This document shows, one piece after another, positions 35,663 to 44,691 of a DNA stretch of 64,000 bases. This DNA is from Bacteroidetes bacterium ADurb.Bin174. GTDB lineage: Bacteria > Bacteroidota > Bacteroidia > Bacteroidales > Paludibacteraceae. The first letter of the stretch is position 1, and every line of letters begins with the position of its first letter. The notes beneath the pieces were generated by a model, which had not been told where the DNA came from, made no database searches, and saw only the letters and a program-made list of their open reading frames with translations. The stretch is taken from assembly GCA_002070265.1 (NCBI GenBank), contig MWCX01000020.1:62001-126000 (forward strand). The letters run 5' to 3'. Made by a program: the position numbers and the translations under genes.

Positions 35663-37858
35663 ATGCAAAAAAAATCCTTTCAACCGACTGTCGGGCAAAC
35701 CTATGCAAGATTGTTGAAATCTCATGCGTCTTTGTTTTCTTTCGAAGAGCGGATGAAACTTAGACGCTGGTATAAACAACATTTCCGGCATAACTTTAAA
35801 CCTGCACAATACCCCGGTGATCCGGTTTATTTTAAATTGTCCGTTGCCGAAATTCTCCTCAATGAAATAGGGATCGGTAAAACATCCGTTCTTGCATTTC
35901 TTCTGTATGAGATGGTAGCAACCGATAAGGTTCTGACCATAAAAGAAATAGATGAGGAGTTCGGAACGTCCGTAGGTATGTTGATTACCGGATTGTCGAA
36001 GGTACGTGAGTTGTATGCAAAAAGTGCTTCCTTGGAATCTGAGAATTTTAGAAAGCTGTTGTTGACCTTTGCCGAGGACTTGCGAGTGGTCTTGATTATT
36101 GTGGCGGAACAACTACATGTCATGAGGATACTTCATGAATATCCTGAAGATGCCCGTAAGAGCATTGCCATGGAAAGCTCTTTTTTATATGCGCCTTTGG
36201 TACACAGAATGGGCTTGTACGCTATCAAAACCGAATTGGAAGACTTGTCTTTGAAGTTTACCAATCGGGAGATTTACTCGGACATTGCACACAAACTCAA
36301 CGAGACAAAGCAATCCCGGGAAAAATACATCCAGGCATTTATTCAACCTCTTCAGGAAAAATTAGCCTTGATGGGGTATGAGTTCTCTATCAAAGGAAGA
36401 ATGAAGTCCATCCATTCGATTTACAATAAAATTAAAAAGCAAAATACAGCATTTGAAAACATCTATGATCTATTCGCCATCCGCATCATTTTAGATGCTC
36501 CTCCTGAGAAGGAAAAGGCTGCGTGTTGGCAGGCGTATTCAGTGGTGGCTGATATGTATCAACCGAATCCTAATCGTTTGCGCGACTGGTTGTCCATACC
36601 GAAATCGAATGGTTACGAGAGTTTGCACACTACCGTATTAGGACCTCAAAATAAATGGGTGGAAGTCCAAATCCGCACCGTACGCATGGATGAAATTGCC
36701 GAGAAAGGATTGGCGGCACATTGGAAATACAAAGGATTGAAGACGGATTCAGGCATGGATGAATGGTTGAGAAACATCCGCGACATCCTGGAAAATCCTG
36801 AGTTGAATGCCGTCGATTTTATGGATGAATTTAAGTTGAATTTGTACAACGAAGAAGTGTTTGTCTTTACGCCCAACGGTGATTTGCACAAATTACCGAA
36901 AGGCGCTACAGCATTGGACTTTGCCTTTTCAATCCACACCAATCTCGGCATTAAATGCGTTGGTGCTAAGGTAAATGGTAAAAATGTACCCATTAAGTAT
37001 GTCTTAAAAAACGGTGATCAGGTAGAGGTGCTCACTTCTCCTACACAAAAACCTAATCAGTCGTGGCTAAAAATTGTTGTCACCTCAAAAGCGCGGAATA
37101 AAATCCGTCAGACATTGAAGGAAATCGAATTCAAAGATGCGGAACTGGGACGTGAGATTTTAATGCGCAGGTTCAAAAACTGGAAGCTTGATTTGGATGA
37201 TGGGTATATTTCCAAACTTGCCCGGAAGAAAGGTTATAAGACTGTAAGTGATTTCTACCAGGCCCTGGCTTCCGGAAAGCTTGATATTTTCGTTGTCCGT
37301 GACGATTATATTGAACTCGTCAAAAAAGAAACTTTTGACCCCGCCACAGAACTTCGAAGTGCTGAAAGTTTCACTAAAGAAGCAACTGTTCCTGAAGGCA
37401 TTGCCAAGGAAGATGTCTTGGTGATCGGACAAGATTTGAAACAAGTAGATTATAAGTTGGCGAAATGCTGCAATCCGATTTACGGTGACGAGGTGTTTGG
37501 TTTTGTTTCCGTCTCGGGAGGTATTAAGATACACCGCGTCAATTGTTTAAATGCTCCTCAGATGATAGCGCGTTACGGTTATCGCATCATTCCGGCACGT
37601 TGGTCGGGAAAGTTTGCAGGCACGCAATATCCAATAACGTTGCATATCGTAGGACGGGATGACATTGGCATTGTAGCCAATATTACTTCTTTGATTTCAA
37701 AAGAAAAGGAAGTCAGCCTACGTTCTATTTCCGTAGATTCGAGTGCAGGACTGTTTGAAGGTCATTTAACCATCATGGTCAGCGACAATCAGCAGTTAGA
37801 CCTTATTGTGAAAAAAATCAGTCAGATAAAGGGCGTCAAACAAGTTTTGAGGAGCTGA
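35663..37858 (+). CDS. relA: RelA/SpoT-family (p)ppGpp synthetase, hydrolase domain degenerate
   Basis: 731 residues. It makes the alarmone (p)ppGpp. The N-terminal HD domain is present in outline but its metal-binding residues are gone: the usual LLHDVVEDT is LLYEMVATD (about 80-88) and LADRLHNMR is VAEQLHVMR (about 147-155), so hydrolysis is unlikely. The synthetase domain keeps DLFAIRIIL, DWLSIPKSNGYESLHTTV and EVQIRT. A TGS domain (EEVFVFTPNGDLHKLPKGAT), a zinc-finger-like region (AKCCNPIYGDEVFGFVS) and a C-terminal ACT domain (about 660-731) follow. It overlaps rlmN tail to tail by 23 bp. A second, bifunctional Rel is expected elsewhere in the genome. Confidence 0.93.
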   Translation: MQKKSFQPTVGQTYARLLKSHASLFSFEERMKLRRWYKQHFRHNFKPAQYPGDPVYFKLSVAEILLNEIGIGKTSVLAFLLYEMVATDKVLTIKEIDEEFGTSVGMLITGLSKVRELYAKSASLESENFRKLLLTFAEDLRVVLIIVAEQLHVMRILHEYPEDARKSIAMESSFLYAPLVHRMGLYAIKTELEDLSLKFTNREIYSDIAHKLNETKQSREKYIQAFIQPLQEKLALMGYEFSIKGRMKSIHSIYNKIKKQNTAFENIYDLFAIRIILDAPPEKEKAACWQAYSVVADMYQPNPNRLRDWLSIPKSNGYESLHTTVLGPQNKWVEVQIRTVRMDEIAEKGLAAHWKYKGLKTDSGMDEWLRNIRDILENPELNAVDFMDEFKLNLYNEEVFVFTPNGDLHKLPKGATALDFAFSIHTNLGIKCVGAKVNGKNVPIKYVLKNGDQVEVLTSPTQKPNQSWLKIVVTSKARNKIRQTLKEIEFKDAELGREILMRRFKNWKLDLDDGYISKLARKKGYKTVSDFYQALASGKLDIFVVRDDYIELVKKETFDPATELRSAESFTKEATVPEGIAKEDVLVIGQDLKQVDYKLAKCCNPIYGDEVFGFVSVSGGIKIHRVNCLNAPQMIARYGYRIIPARWSGKFAGTQYPITLHIVGRDDIGIVANITSLISKEKEVSLRSISVDSSAGLFEGHLTIMVSDNQQLDLIVKKISQIKGVKQVLRS

Positions 37859-38855
37859 GCATGCCGCATGCTGCAAAAATATCTTCCCCTCTTGATTTCC
37901 GGATGGTAGTTGTGATGTTGTTATTGGTCAGGTAATCACGGAATACAATCATTTTCGCTTCATCGGAGCTTTTCAGGTCAATGCCCGGAATGGCGTGGTA
38001 TCGGATCAGATTCACGCGGCAAGGTAATCCTTTCAGCAATTTAACCATCTCCACAGCGTGACGCATGGTGTCGTTCAGTCCGTTAAACATGATATACTCA
38101 AATGACAGTCGGCGTTGTTTGCTAAAATCATAATTTTGCAATTCCTTGAGGAGGTTGTGAATGGGATATGTTTTTTGAATGGGCATCAACTTCAGTCGTT
38201 CATCTTCAAAAGGTGTGTTCATGCTGACAGCAAGGTGGCAGTTCGACTTTTCAAGGAAAGTCTTCATATTGGGAATGATGCCGATGGTCGAGACCGTAAT
38301 TCTTCTCGGACTCCATGCCGGTCCGTAATCTGATGTCATGATTTCCAAGGCTTTCAAAACATGATCTAAATTGTCGAGCGGTTCTCCCATGCCCATAAAA
38401 ACAATATTGGTCAGTTGCTCCGATTCGGGGATGGAGTAATACTGATTGAGAATCTCATGCGTCTCAAGCTGGGCACTGAAGCCTTGCTTGCCGGTCATGC
38501 AAAACAGGCAATTCATTTTACACCCCACTTGCGATGAAATACACAAAGTATTTCTGTCATCTTCAGGAATAAAAACACTTTCGATGAATTGATTTTTATG
38601 GGTTTTGAAAAGATATTTAATGGTGCCGTCAATCGAAACTTGCTGATCAACTGCTTGCGTTCTGCCAACTTCATATTGTTCTTGGAGCAGTGTCCTGTTT
38701 TTGGCAGAGATATTCGTCATCGCATCAATGGTCACAACTCTTTTTCGGTATATCCATTCCGCCAGTTGTTTTCCTGTGTATGAGGGCATGCCGAGGTCAG
38801 TGACAATGGTTGTCAGTTCATTCAATGTTTTACCCAGCAAAGGAATTTTGTTCAT
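37836..38855 (-). CDS. rlmN: 23S rRNA (adenine(2503)-C(2))-methyltransferase
   Basis: 339 residues from ATG 38855 (MNKIPLLGKTLNELT). The frame is open to 38957, but the extra residues come from a family A repeat. A radical SAM enzyme methylating A2503 of 23S rRNA and some tRNAs. The 4Fe-4S cluster motif CKMNCLFC (CxxxCxxC) follows SSQVGCK. GMGEPLDNLDHV, ITVSTIGIIP and AVSMNTPFEDER are family blocks. The C-terminal catalytic Cys is in FAACGMLSS. Its 3' end overlaps the relA gene by 23 bp in convergent orientation. Confidence 0.95.
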   Translation of the reverse strand: MNKIPLLGKTLNELTTIVTDLGMPSYTGKQLAEWIYRKRVVTIDAMTNISAKNRTLLQEQYEVGRTQAVDQQVSIDGTIKYLFKTHKNQFIESVFIPEDDRNTLCISSQVGCKMNCLFCMTGKQGFSAQLETHEILNQYYSIPESEQLTNIVFMGMGEPLDNLDHVLKALEIMTSDYGPAWSPRRITVSTIGIIPNMKTFLEKSNCHLAVSMNTPFEDERLKLMPIQKTYPIHNLLKELQNYDFSKQRRLSFEYIMFNGLNDTMRHAVEMVKLLKGLPCRVNLIRYHAIPGIDLKSSDEAKMIVFRDYLTNNNITTTIRKSRGEDIFAACGMLSSSKLV

Positions 38856-38901
38856 ATGGAAAATTTTTCCAAAGGTACGTATTTCTCTCCTAAAAAATGA
38901 T

Positions 38902-39010
38902 GGCGGCGTCTCATATTGTTCAACTGCTGCGTTCCGGGTTCCGTGGTCCGGGGTCACGGGCTCCGAGGTTCGCGGTGCGAGTTTTTTTAGTCGATTATTT
39001 GTTTTATAAT
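38902..39010. repeat. Family A palindromic repeat, right end decayed (A4)
   Basis: Left end ggcggcgtctcatattgttc followed by aactgctgcgttccgggttc and a G-rich ttccgtggtccggggtcacg core. The right end (tatttgttttataatg) has lost the gagacagcccc terminus. Adjacent to the rlmN start. Confidence 0.6.
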
Positions 39011-39164
39011 GTAAACTTTTCTATATTTTCAAAAAGTTTATTCTATACCATAAACTTTTCGAAAAATAAAATTTATTTCTTTTATAAAAGAAACTTATGA
39101 GAGGTGCTTTCAAATACCTTCCCTTGATGAACAACCCACAAGTTCGTAATCCTACAACTTCCAT

Positions 39165-39212
39165 ATCTTTCTTCATTTTTTTCGATTCACCGGACGAGGT
39201 CGGTCGCGTTCT
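39165..39212. repeat. Family B repeat remnant with internal deletion (B3)
   Basis: tctttcttcatttttttcga joins directly to ttcaccggacgaggtcggtc, the two outer ends of the 195-bp family B element at 60.3 kb. The central about 150 bp are missing. Confidence 0.5.
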
Positions 39213-39388
39213 GCAACACAACTCCGGAATTCGCGTAAATCTGCGACTTCTATCTGCGTAAATCTGCGAGAAATCTAACTCGCAATCAAATAAAATTCAT
39301 TAAAAACTAAATAAAATTCAATTGTATTTTTATTTTATTGAAATTTATATTATTTTTGTGCCATTATTAATAAGAAAAAATAAAAACT

Positions 39389-39655
39389 ATGTTACCAACA
39401 ACTTGTCCGAGCTGTCAATCACAGCTTAAGGTAATGGCATTGAAGTGTGAAACTTGCCAAACAGAGGTAACCGGACTGTATGAACTTCCGGTTTTGCTTC
39501 GTCTTTCAGAAGAGGAATTACGCTTTATTATCCGCTTTGTAAAAAATAGCGGAAGCTTGAAAGATATGTCGGCGGAGCTTAAACTGAGTTACCCCACTGT
39601 GAGAAATATGTTAAATGAAATCATTCAAAAAATTCGAGATTATGAAGAAAAATAA
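39389..39655 (+). CDS. DUF2089-family zinc-ribbon/HTH regulator
   Basis: 88 residues. Two CxxC pairs (CPSC, CETC) form a zinc ribbon in residues 6-30, followed by a helix-turn-helix-like region LKDMSAELKLSYPTVRNMLN. This is the DUF2089 layout, a small putative transcriptional regulator. It overlaps the next gene by 14 bp, an arrangement seen with membrane-protein partners, and probably controls that operon. Target not shown. Confidence 0.8.
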   Translation: MLPTTCPSCQSQLKVMALKCETCQTEVTGLYELPVLLRLSEEELRFIIRFVKNSGSLKDMSAELKLSYPTVRNMLNEIIQKIRDYEEK

Positions 39656-40214
39656 CAATTGGAATTTACTTTGGAATCCATTTATCCGCCTCGCTGGGTG
39701 GCAGGCTTTCGGCATTGGGATAATTATCGTATTTATTTCAGCAGTGCTGGCAAGTTATGGCAATCTGGCTTTTGATGGAGCTATTGATGCGCATTTTGGA
39801 GATAATATTACTATCGCTCAATCACTCTTGGTTACGGGAATAAGTCTGCTCTCTGTTGTGCTTAGCATGTACGTGATCGGCTTAATTATTTCTAAGAATT
39901 TCCGCTTTGTTGATATTTTGGGAACCATGACATTGGCACGTGCACCCTTTCTTATATTGGCGGTATTATCGCTGTTTGTCACCTCTCCCGATGTAGAACA
40001 AGTGCTTCAAAATCCAATGATTGTGCTTGATTACCCGTCTTTTTTGGTCTTGGGAGTTATTTCCGTGCCGATTATAGTATGGTATATTGCGTTGATGTAT
40101 AATGGATTAAAAGTATCCACGGGAACAAAAGGCACAAAATTGACAATCGGTTTTATCGGTGGAATTCTTGTGGCTGAAGTTATTTCAAAGCTACTTATTT
40201 ATCTAGTTTTGTAA
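39642..40214 (+). CDS. Yip1-family membrane protein
   Basis: 190 residues from ATG 39642; an earlier in-frame ATG at 39615 lies deeper inside the DUF2089 gene and is less likely. Five membrane segments (about 20-45, 60-85, 95-120, 130-155, 165-188) and the NPFIRLAGWQAFG-type start fit the Yip1 family of integral membrane proteins. Role unknown. Coupled to the DUF2089 regulator by a 14-bp overlap. Confidence 0.7.
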   Translation: MKKNNNWNLLWNPFIRLAGWQAFGIGIIIVFISAVLASYGNLAFDGAIDAHFGDNITIAQSLLVTGISLLSVVLSMYVIGLIISKNFRFVDILGTMTLARAPFLILAVLSLFVTSPDVEQVLQNPMIVLDYPSFLVLGVISVPIIVWYIALMYNGLKVSTGTKGTKLTIGFIGGILVAEVISKLLIYLVL

Positions 40215-40288
40215 TGATCAGGAAATGTTTGCTATCACTATTCGCTATTTTGCTTGTTGCATTTCCGAAAGTGAAAGTAAAAAGCTGA
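40214..40288 (+). pseudogene. 24-residue leader-like ORF, probable truncated secreted gene
   Basis: The ATG overlaps the Yip1 stop (TAATG). It encodes 24 residues: MIRKCLLSLFAILLVAFPKV and then KVKS before TGA at 40286-40288. This is a signal-peptide-like stretch with no mature domain. It is probably the stump of a third operon gene for an exported protein, cut just before a terminator. A genuine short membrane peptide is an alternative. Confidence 0.4.
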
Positions 40289-40301
40289 TGGCAATTGTGA
40301 C

Positions 40302-40340
40302 AAAAACCCCGAAAGTTGGACAAAAAACTTTCGGGGTTTT
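40302..40340 (+). terminator. Terminator of the DUF2089/Yip1 operon
   Basis: AAAACCCCGAAAGTT pairs with AACTTTCGGGGTTTT across a short loop, a 15-bp perfect stem ending in T residues. The A-run on the left makes it potentially bidirectional. Confidence 0.9.
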
Positions 40341-40441
40341 GTTATACTTTAAAAGGGATATTCGTTAATTTCAAATTTAAAACAGAATTGATAAATATAT
40401 TGTCCTTTCAGGGCGTAGATAATTGAAAAACATCAGAGTAC

Positions 40442-40490
40442 GGGGCTGTCTCAAAAGCAACGCAGCAGTTGAACAATATGAGACACCGCC
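40442..40490. repeat. Family A palindromic repeat, short form (A5)
   Basis: A 49-bp unit from ggggctgtctcaaaagcaac to tatgagacaccgcc, close to A1. It lies 6 bp beyond the stop of the type IX cargo gene and could serve as part of its 3' end. Confidence 0.75.
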
Positions 40491-40495
40491 TTTCC

Positions 40496-41851
40496 CTATT
40501 TTTTTATCAGTTTATTCTTGTAAACACCTTCCTTGCTGTTCAATAGAACCATGTAGATACCCTTTGGTAAAGAACTTACATCCACATAATTGTTTTTATC
40601 CGAACCATTCAACACTTCTGCTCCCTGTAGATTAATAATTCTAACTTCATTTATTGCCAAATCTTTAGGCAGATAAAATCCTTTGTCGGTGGGATTAGGA
40701 TAAATGGAAATTCCTTTTGTGGAGATATTATTTAATCCTGATTGTTCAGACTGGAAACGCATTTCGTCAACTTTCAACACAGAGCCTACACCACTTCCAC
40801 TTGTAAAATTCATGACTATTTTTGCCGGTACAAATCTTAGATCAAAAGAAACTTCTTCTTTCTTATACTCAGATGAAGGATGCAATTGATGTCCTATTGT
40901 ATGTAACGCTTCGCCTGCGTCGTTCAGAAATTTAAGGTATAAGTGAGATGGATGTTCAGAACAATCACCTACTTCAGTGAGCTTGTAGTAAAATTCAAAC
41001 ACATCTCGTTGATTGGTAAATGGAAATCCTTCAAAGAAGATATCAGACGAATAGTCTTCTTGATAACCATTTGACAGATTACCACCATAGTCCTCTGTTG
41101 TAGTTAATTCAAATGCATATTGTCCGGCGTAGGCATCATCGGTTTTTTTACCGGTTTTATAAACGTAATACCAATTATCAGCTTTTTCTGCCGAAACTTC
41201 TACCCATTCTTCAAAATCACCATTTAAAAGTTCCGGCTGTGATTCTACACCGGTAAATTCTATCTTGTCAATAGTAAGCGCACCGCTTACTTCAGGATCG
41301 TTAGCCATATGGATAAATCCGATTATTACTGAATCTGGTGTTTCTGTCAATTTTGCGGGTGTGTCAAAGTTAAATTCAAAGACTGTGTATTCATCAGCAG
41401 CATCTAAAAACATATGCATATACGTTCCTATATTGGCACCATTTTTTGAAAAAATCACAATCATTGTTCCCACAGCCTCGCCATCTGCTTGCCATTTGTA
41501 ATATCCTTTTATCCCTGTGGGCTTTTGATCATAGGGTATTCCACCATGTATGTTGGAAAAATCAGGGACATCTCCGGAGTAATGGGGTTCACCAAAAACA
41601 TTAGAGCTTGCCAACGCAGCACCGATTTTTATTTGTACACCTGTCAGACTTTCATAACCGGTTGCTTTGGCTATTAAAGAAGTATCTGAAAATAGGTCTT
41701 GCGGATTGAGGGCGTACTGGTTAGTCGCATAATTTGTTGGATAACAGCCTTTTACGGTAGTCCAGTTCTCAAATCCCGCGTTGGGAATAGTGCTTTGTGC
41801 CGGAAGCAAGGTAGCACACAATAACAAAAATGGTAAAATTAGCTTTTTCAT
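40496..41851 (-). CDS. Secreted protein with type IX sorting domain
   Basis: 451 residues. Signal peptide 1-19 (ending LLPAQ). Two related beta-sandwich modules begin IPNAGFENW (22-30) and LLNGDFEEW (about 208-216). Each holds a DKIEF/DEMRF-type strand at its end (LTIDKIEFTG, LKVDEMRFQS), as in PCMD-like carbohydrate-binding domains. The last about 75 residues are a classical T9SS type A sorting domain: ISIYPNPTDKGFYLP, VRIINLQGAEV, LPKGIYMVLL and a Lys-rich end NKLIKK. It should be exported by the Sec and then type IX systems and anchored to the surface. Substrate unknown. Monocistronic, with repeat A5 at its 3' end. Confidence 0.85.
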   Translation of the reverse strand: MKKLILPFLLLCATLLPAQSTIPNAGFENWTTVKGCYPTNYATNQYALNPQDLFSDTSLIAKATGYESLTGVQIKIGAALASSNVFGEPHYSGDVPDFSNIHGGIPYDQKPTGIKGYYKWQADGEAVGTMIVIFSKNGANIGTYMHMFLDAADEYTVFEFNFDTPAKLTETPDSVIIGFIHMANDPEVSGALTIDKIEFTGVESQPELLNGDFEEWVEVSAEKADNWYYVYKTGKKTDDAYAGQYAFELTTTEDYGGNLSNGYQEDYSSDIFFEGFPFTNQRDVFEFYYKLTEVGDCSEHPSHLYLKFLNDAGEALHTIGHQLHPSSEYKKEEVSFDLRFVPAKIVMNFTSGSGVGSVLKVDEMRFQSEQSGLNNISTKGISIYPNPTDKGFYLPKDLAINEVRIINLQGAEVLNGSDKNNYVDVSSLPKGIYMVLLNSKEGVYKNKLIKK

Positions 41852-42049
41852 AATATTTTGTCAGAGTTTAAAGTGCTGACGCCGCACTGTTAAATGAATA
41901 AATAGATTATTTAGTTATTAAAAGATTGATTTTAATTCAATTTTGACGTATGAAACCCACATTATTTTACAACATCCATAAGCATGAAAAATTTCGTATG
42001 GTTGTTGTACTTCGTGCGCTACAGCAGACCCCGCATCCCGGAAAACTCG

Positions 42050-42092
42050 GAACTCGTACCATGCTTTTTTTCAAGCTGCATGATACGAGTTC
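42050..42092. repeat. Long hairpin (14 of 15 bp)
   Basis: gaactcgtaccatgc (42050-42064) pairs with gcatgatacgagttc (42078-42092). The loop contains seven T. It could be a terminator-like structure or the relic of an inverted repeat element; preceding text accccgcatcccggaaaact resembles family C in reverse. Confidence 0.6.
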
Positions 42093-42294
42093 TTGCCAAA
42101 AATATAAATAAATGTTAATAGAAGGGGGAGGTAAAACATCATTTTTACTCCTGCTAAAGCACTTTGGCAAAAGTCAAAACAAGGCAAAGGGGTATAAATA
42201 GCGTTCATAATCAATAAATTATGAATAATTTACCCAAAGATAGAATTTTTTTTTAATACAGCAAAATTTAACTTTATTTTTTGGTTTGAATTGT

Positions 42295-42342
42295 AGGGGC
42301 TTTTTCAAAACAAATATTCAACTCCAAAAACATCGCCTTATA
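42295..42342. repeat. Degenerate family A end (A6)
   Basis: ggggctttttcaaaacaaat followed by attcaactcc and ...acatcgcc resembles the ends of family A with several changes. Confidence 0.4.
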
Positions 42343-42501
42343 AAACTAACCTAGCATTTGTCTCAAAGATGAGTGCTATCTTTTGTTTTGTTTGAATAGA
42401 AATGATTAAAAGGTTTCAAGCTGTGTAATAAACAGATAATCAATACGATAATACAATAAATGATTTTCGTATGAAAAGCGTAAGTAGGTATCTAAATCTG
42501 A

Positions 42502-44616
42502 TCAATAAAATCTCAGCCTGTTGTCTTCGATATCGGATTGATTGCGCAAATCCATCAAAACCATATTGGGGAACGAATACCTGTATCGAGAGATGATGTT
42601 TTGCTGCTCAGTTGCAAGGTCGAAATCGGATTCTTGTTGTTGAACATTGGTGGTCCGGACTACAAATATCCCAGCATTACCTTTGATGGCTTGCGACAAC
42701 TGTCCTTCAGTTTGAGAAAGAGCTTTGCCAATTACGGCAGGTTCAAAACCTTCCGAACCAAATTGATAAGAATTGAAGTTTACACGTTCAGCCGATTTGA
42801 TTTCAAGATTCAGACTTTTGGCAACTTCTTCCAGACTACTTCCCTTTGATAGGGCATCATTGATTTCTTTGGTGAATTGTTCTGCTTTTTTATCACGAAC
42901 AATTTCTCCGCGTATCAGACTTGCCACTTTATCAACAGGTTGATATTTAGAGGTGCTGATATCAGTAAGAACAGCTACAATGATTTCCTGATCACATTCG
43001 AATACATCGGAAACAGCGCCTTTAGAGTTTTCAAAAGCCCATCTTACAACTTGACGTGAGCGAGGGATGTTTAGTACATTTTCGTTTGATTGACGAATCT
43101 CATTGGCATGACGTACGTTGTAGTTGTTTTTCAAAGCTACGCTGTCGAAATCAGCGGCTTTCAAACCTGCTGCAAAACGTTTTGCATCATTAAAAATCTT
43201 ACTTTGTGTCTTGGTGCTGGCGATTACATTACGCTCAAGAATGGCTAATTTTACCTTTTTCTTTGGTGCGGTTTTCTCCATAATTTGGATGATTTGGGTT
43301 CCTTGAGGACTTTTAAATGTAAATACCTCATGAACTCTTTTTGCAAATGCATCCTGCAAAATGTTTTTATCCAAACCCTCTGCTCCGTCCACTATCCATC
43401 CAATCTCTCCGTCGTTTTCAGCAGTTTGGCGTACTGCAGAATATTTTCTTGCCAATTCTCCAAAATCGGCTTTTCCCCTGATGGCGCGGATGATGCTGTC
43501 TGCTTTTGATTCATTTTCAGGCAATAGGAAGATATGCCTCAATTTAACCGAGTCGGGAAGCATAATACCGGTTTCCATGATTTTTGCCATCGTGTATGTA
43601 TTGTTGACAAACATAGGTCCTATTGCATCTCCTTTTTTCCCCGAAAAGGCAAAATCTTTATAGTGAGGGGGAACGGTCTTTTCAGAGTAGTTCTGACCTG
43701 TATAAGGAATGTCGGAATTCATGTTTACCAATTCCATTACGTCATCCTCTTTGTAAAATTCTTCTTTTAAACTATTGATAAACTCCTCAGCTTCTGTATA
43801 GTCTTCTTCTTGTGGTTCAATGGCAAAGCTGACGAATTTGATGGATGCATTCGGTTCTTGACGGTACTGGCTGATTTGTTGATTATACCTTTCCTTGATT
43901 TCTTTGTCGGACACCACAAATTCAGCATCTGAAACTGCATAATACGGTTTTACCAAATAATTCACATCTGCGCTTTTGAGGCTCCAGGTAAAATTATCTT
44001 TAGCTTGCAGGTTATTGGCAAAGATTACGTTAGATATCAAGTTGTTGTATTTTTCCTGCAACATAGCAATCTTCACCGTTCTTTCTAAAAACATCCAGAG
44101 CATCTTATATTCATTTAAGACTTCCTGCATCTGATAGTCTGTAGGCTCGTCATCCTTGAAGTTCAAAAACTGTAATAACAGCATGCGATTGAAGCGACCG
44201 GATTCATCAGCAAAGAAACGGCGTTGCTGAATCATGGGATGGATGTTGTTGCCAATCAGTTGGTCGGATAATTCTTCTTTGTCAATCTCAAGACCGATTT
44301 TTTGAGCTTCTGTCATCAGTATTTTCTCACGAATCAGTTGATCCCACACAAAGGCTCTTAATTGTTGCGTAGTTTGCTCATCAATATCTTGACTCCCGGT
44401 TTCGTATTTTTGAAATACAGTGATTTGATCCAAAAGATCCTGATAATCACGGATGTTGATTTTTTCTCCATTTATTTCGGCTACAGTCTCTCTCGATTTA
44501 TTAAAAAAAGTAGATCCCTGTGTCAGGAAGTCACCGATAATAAAAGAAAGAAGTGCTACACCGATAACAATAACAAGTAAGACACCCCTTTTCCTAATCT
44601 TTTCTAATGTTGCCAT
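42502..44616 (-). CDS. PpiD-like periplasmic peptidyl-prolyl isomerase/chaperone
   Basis: 704 residues. One N-terminal membrane anchor (about 12-30, VLLVIVIGVALLSFIIGDFL) and a large periplasmic part. The SurA_N-type chaperone region starts around EINGEKINIRDYQDLLDQ. A parvulin (PpiC) rotamase domain spans about 330-430 (KLRHIFLLPENES, FGELARKYS, GEIGWIVDG). A second, less conserved module follows. It probably helps outer-membrane protein folding. It lies 75 bp after the CNNM-type gene on the same strand; this pairing is common in Bacteroidota. Confidence 0.88.
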   Translation of the reverse strand: MATLEKIRKRGVLLVIVIGVALLSFIIGDFLTQGSTFFNKSRETVAEINGEKINIRDYQDLLDQITVFQKYETGSQDIDEQTTQQLRAFVWDQLIREKILMTEAQKIGLEIDKEELSDQLIGNNIHPMIQQRRFFADESGRFNRMLLLQFLNFKDDEPTDYQMQEVLNEYKMLWMFLERTVKIAMLQEKYNNLISNVIFANNLQAKDNFTWSLKSADVNYLVKPYYAVSDAEFVVSDKEIKERYNQQISQYRQEPNASIKFVSFAIEPQEEDYTEAEEFINSLKEEFYKEDDVMELVNMNSDIPYTGQNYSEKTVPPHYKDFAFSGKKGDAIGPMFVNNTYTMAKIMETGIMLPDSVKLRHIFLLPENESKADSIIRAIRGKADFGELARKYSAVRQTAENDGEIGWIVDGAEGLDKNILQDAFAKRVHEVFTFKSPQGTQIIQIMEKTAPKKKVKLAILERNVIASTKTQSKIFNDAKRFAAGLKAADFDSVALKNNYNVRHANEIRQSNENVLNIPRSRQVVRWAFENSKGAVSDVFECDQEIIVAVLTDISTSKYQPVDKVASLIRGEIVRDKKAEQFTKEINDALSKGSSLEEVAKSLNLEIKSAERVNFNSYQFGSEGFEPAVIGKALSQTEGQLSQAIKGNAGIFVVRTTNVQQQESDFDLATEQQNIISRYRYSFPNMVLMDLRNQSDIEDNRLRFY

Positions 44617-44691
44617 TTTTTTAGCTTGATAATGTATTTTTTAAGTTATTTATACCTGTTTTTTTGAGGGCACGAATATACGGAATTAATT

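Larger units (their letters stand above)
38856..39388. other. Intergenic: degenerate repeats A4 and B3
   Basis: It holds a family A copy with G-rich core (38902-39010), an AT-rich stretch with imperfect repeats of ctat-ccataaacttt type (39010-39090), a shortened family B remnant (39165-39212), short tandem ctgcgtaaatctgcg repeats (39232-39270) and AT-rich DNA before the DUF2089 gene with a -7-like TATTTTTG at 39351-39358. No gene. Confidence 0.55.
41852..42501. other. 650-bp intergenic with hairpin and repeat fragments
   Basis: No gene. It holds a strong hairpin at 42050-42092, a degenerate family A end (42295-42342) and an imperfect stem tagca...tgcta (42353-42382) followed by T-rich DNA. 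AT-rich sequence fills the remainder. Confidence 0.5.

Noticed and set aside
38856-38957. 34-residue N-terminal extension of RlmN
   Set aside because: Its codons come from the family A/C repeat; the standard family start MNKIPLLGKTL is at 38855.
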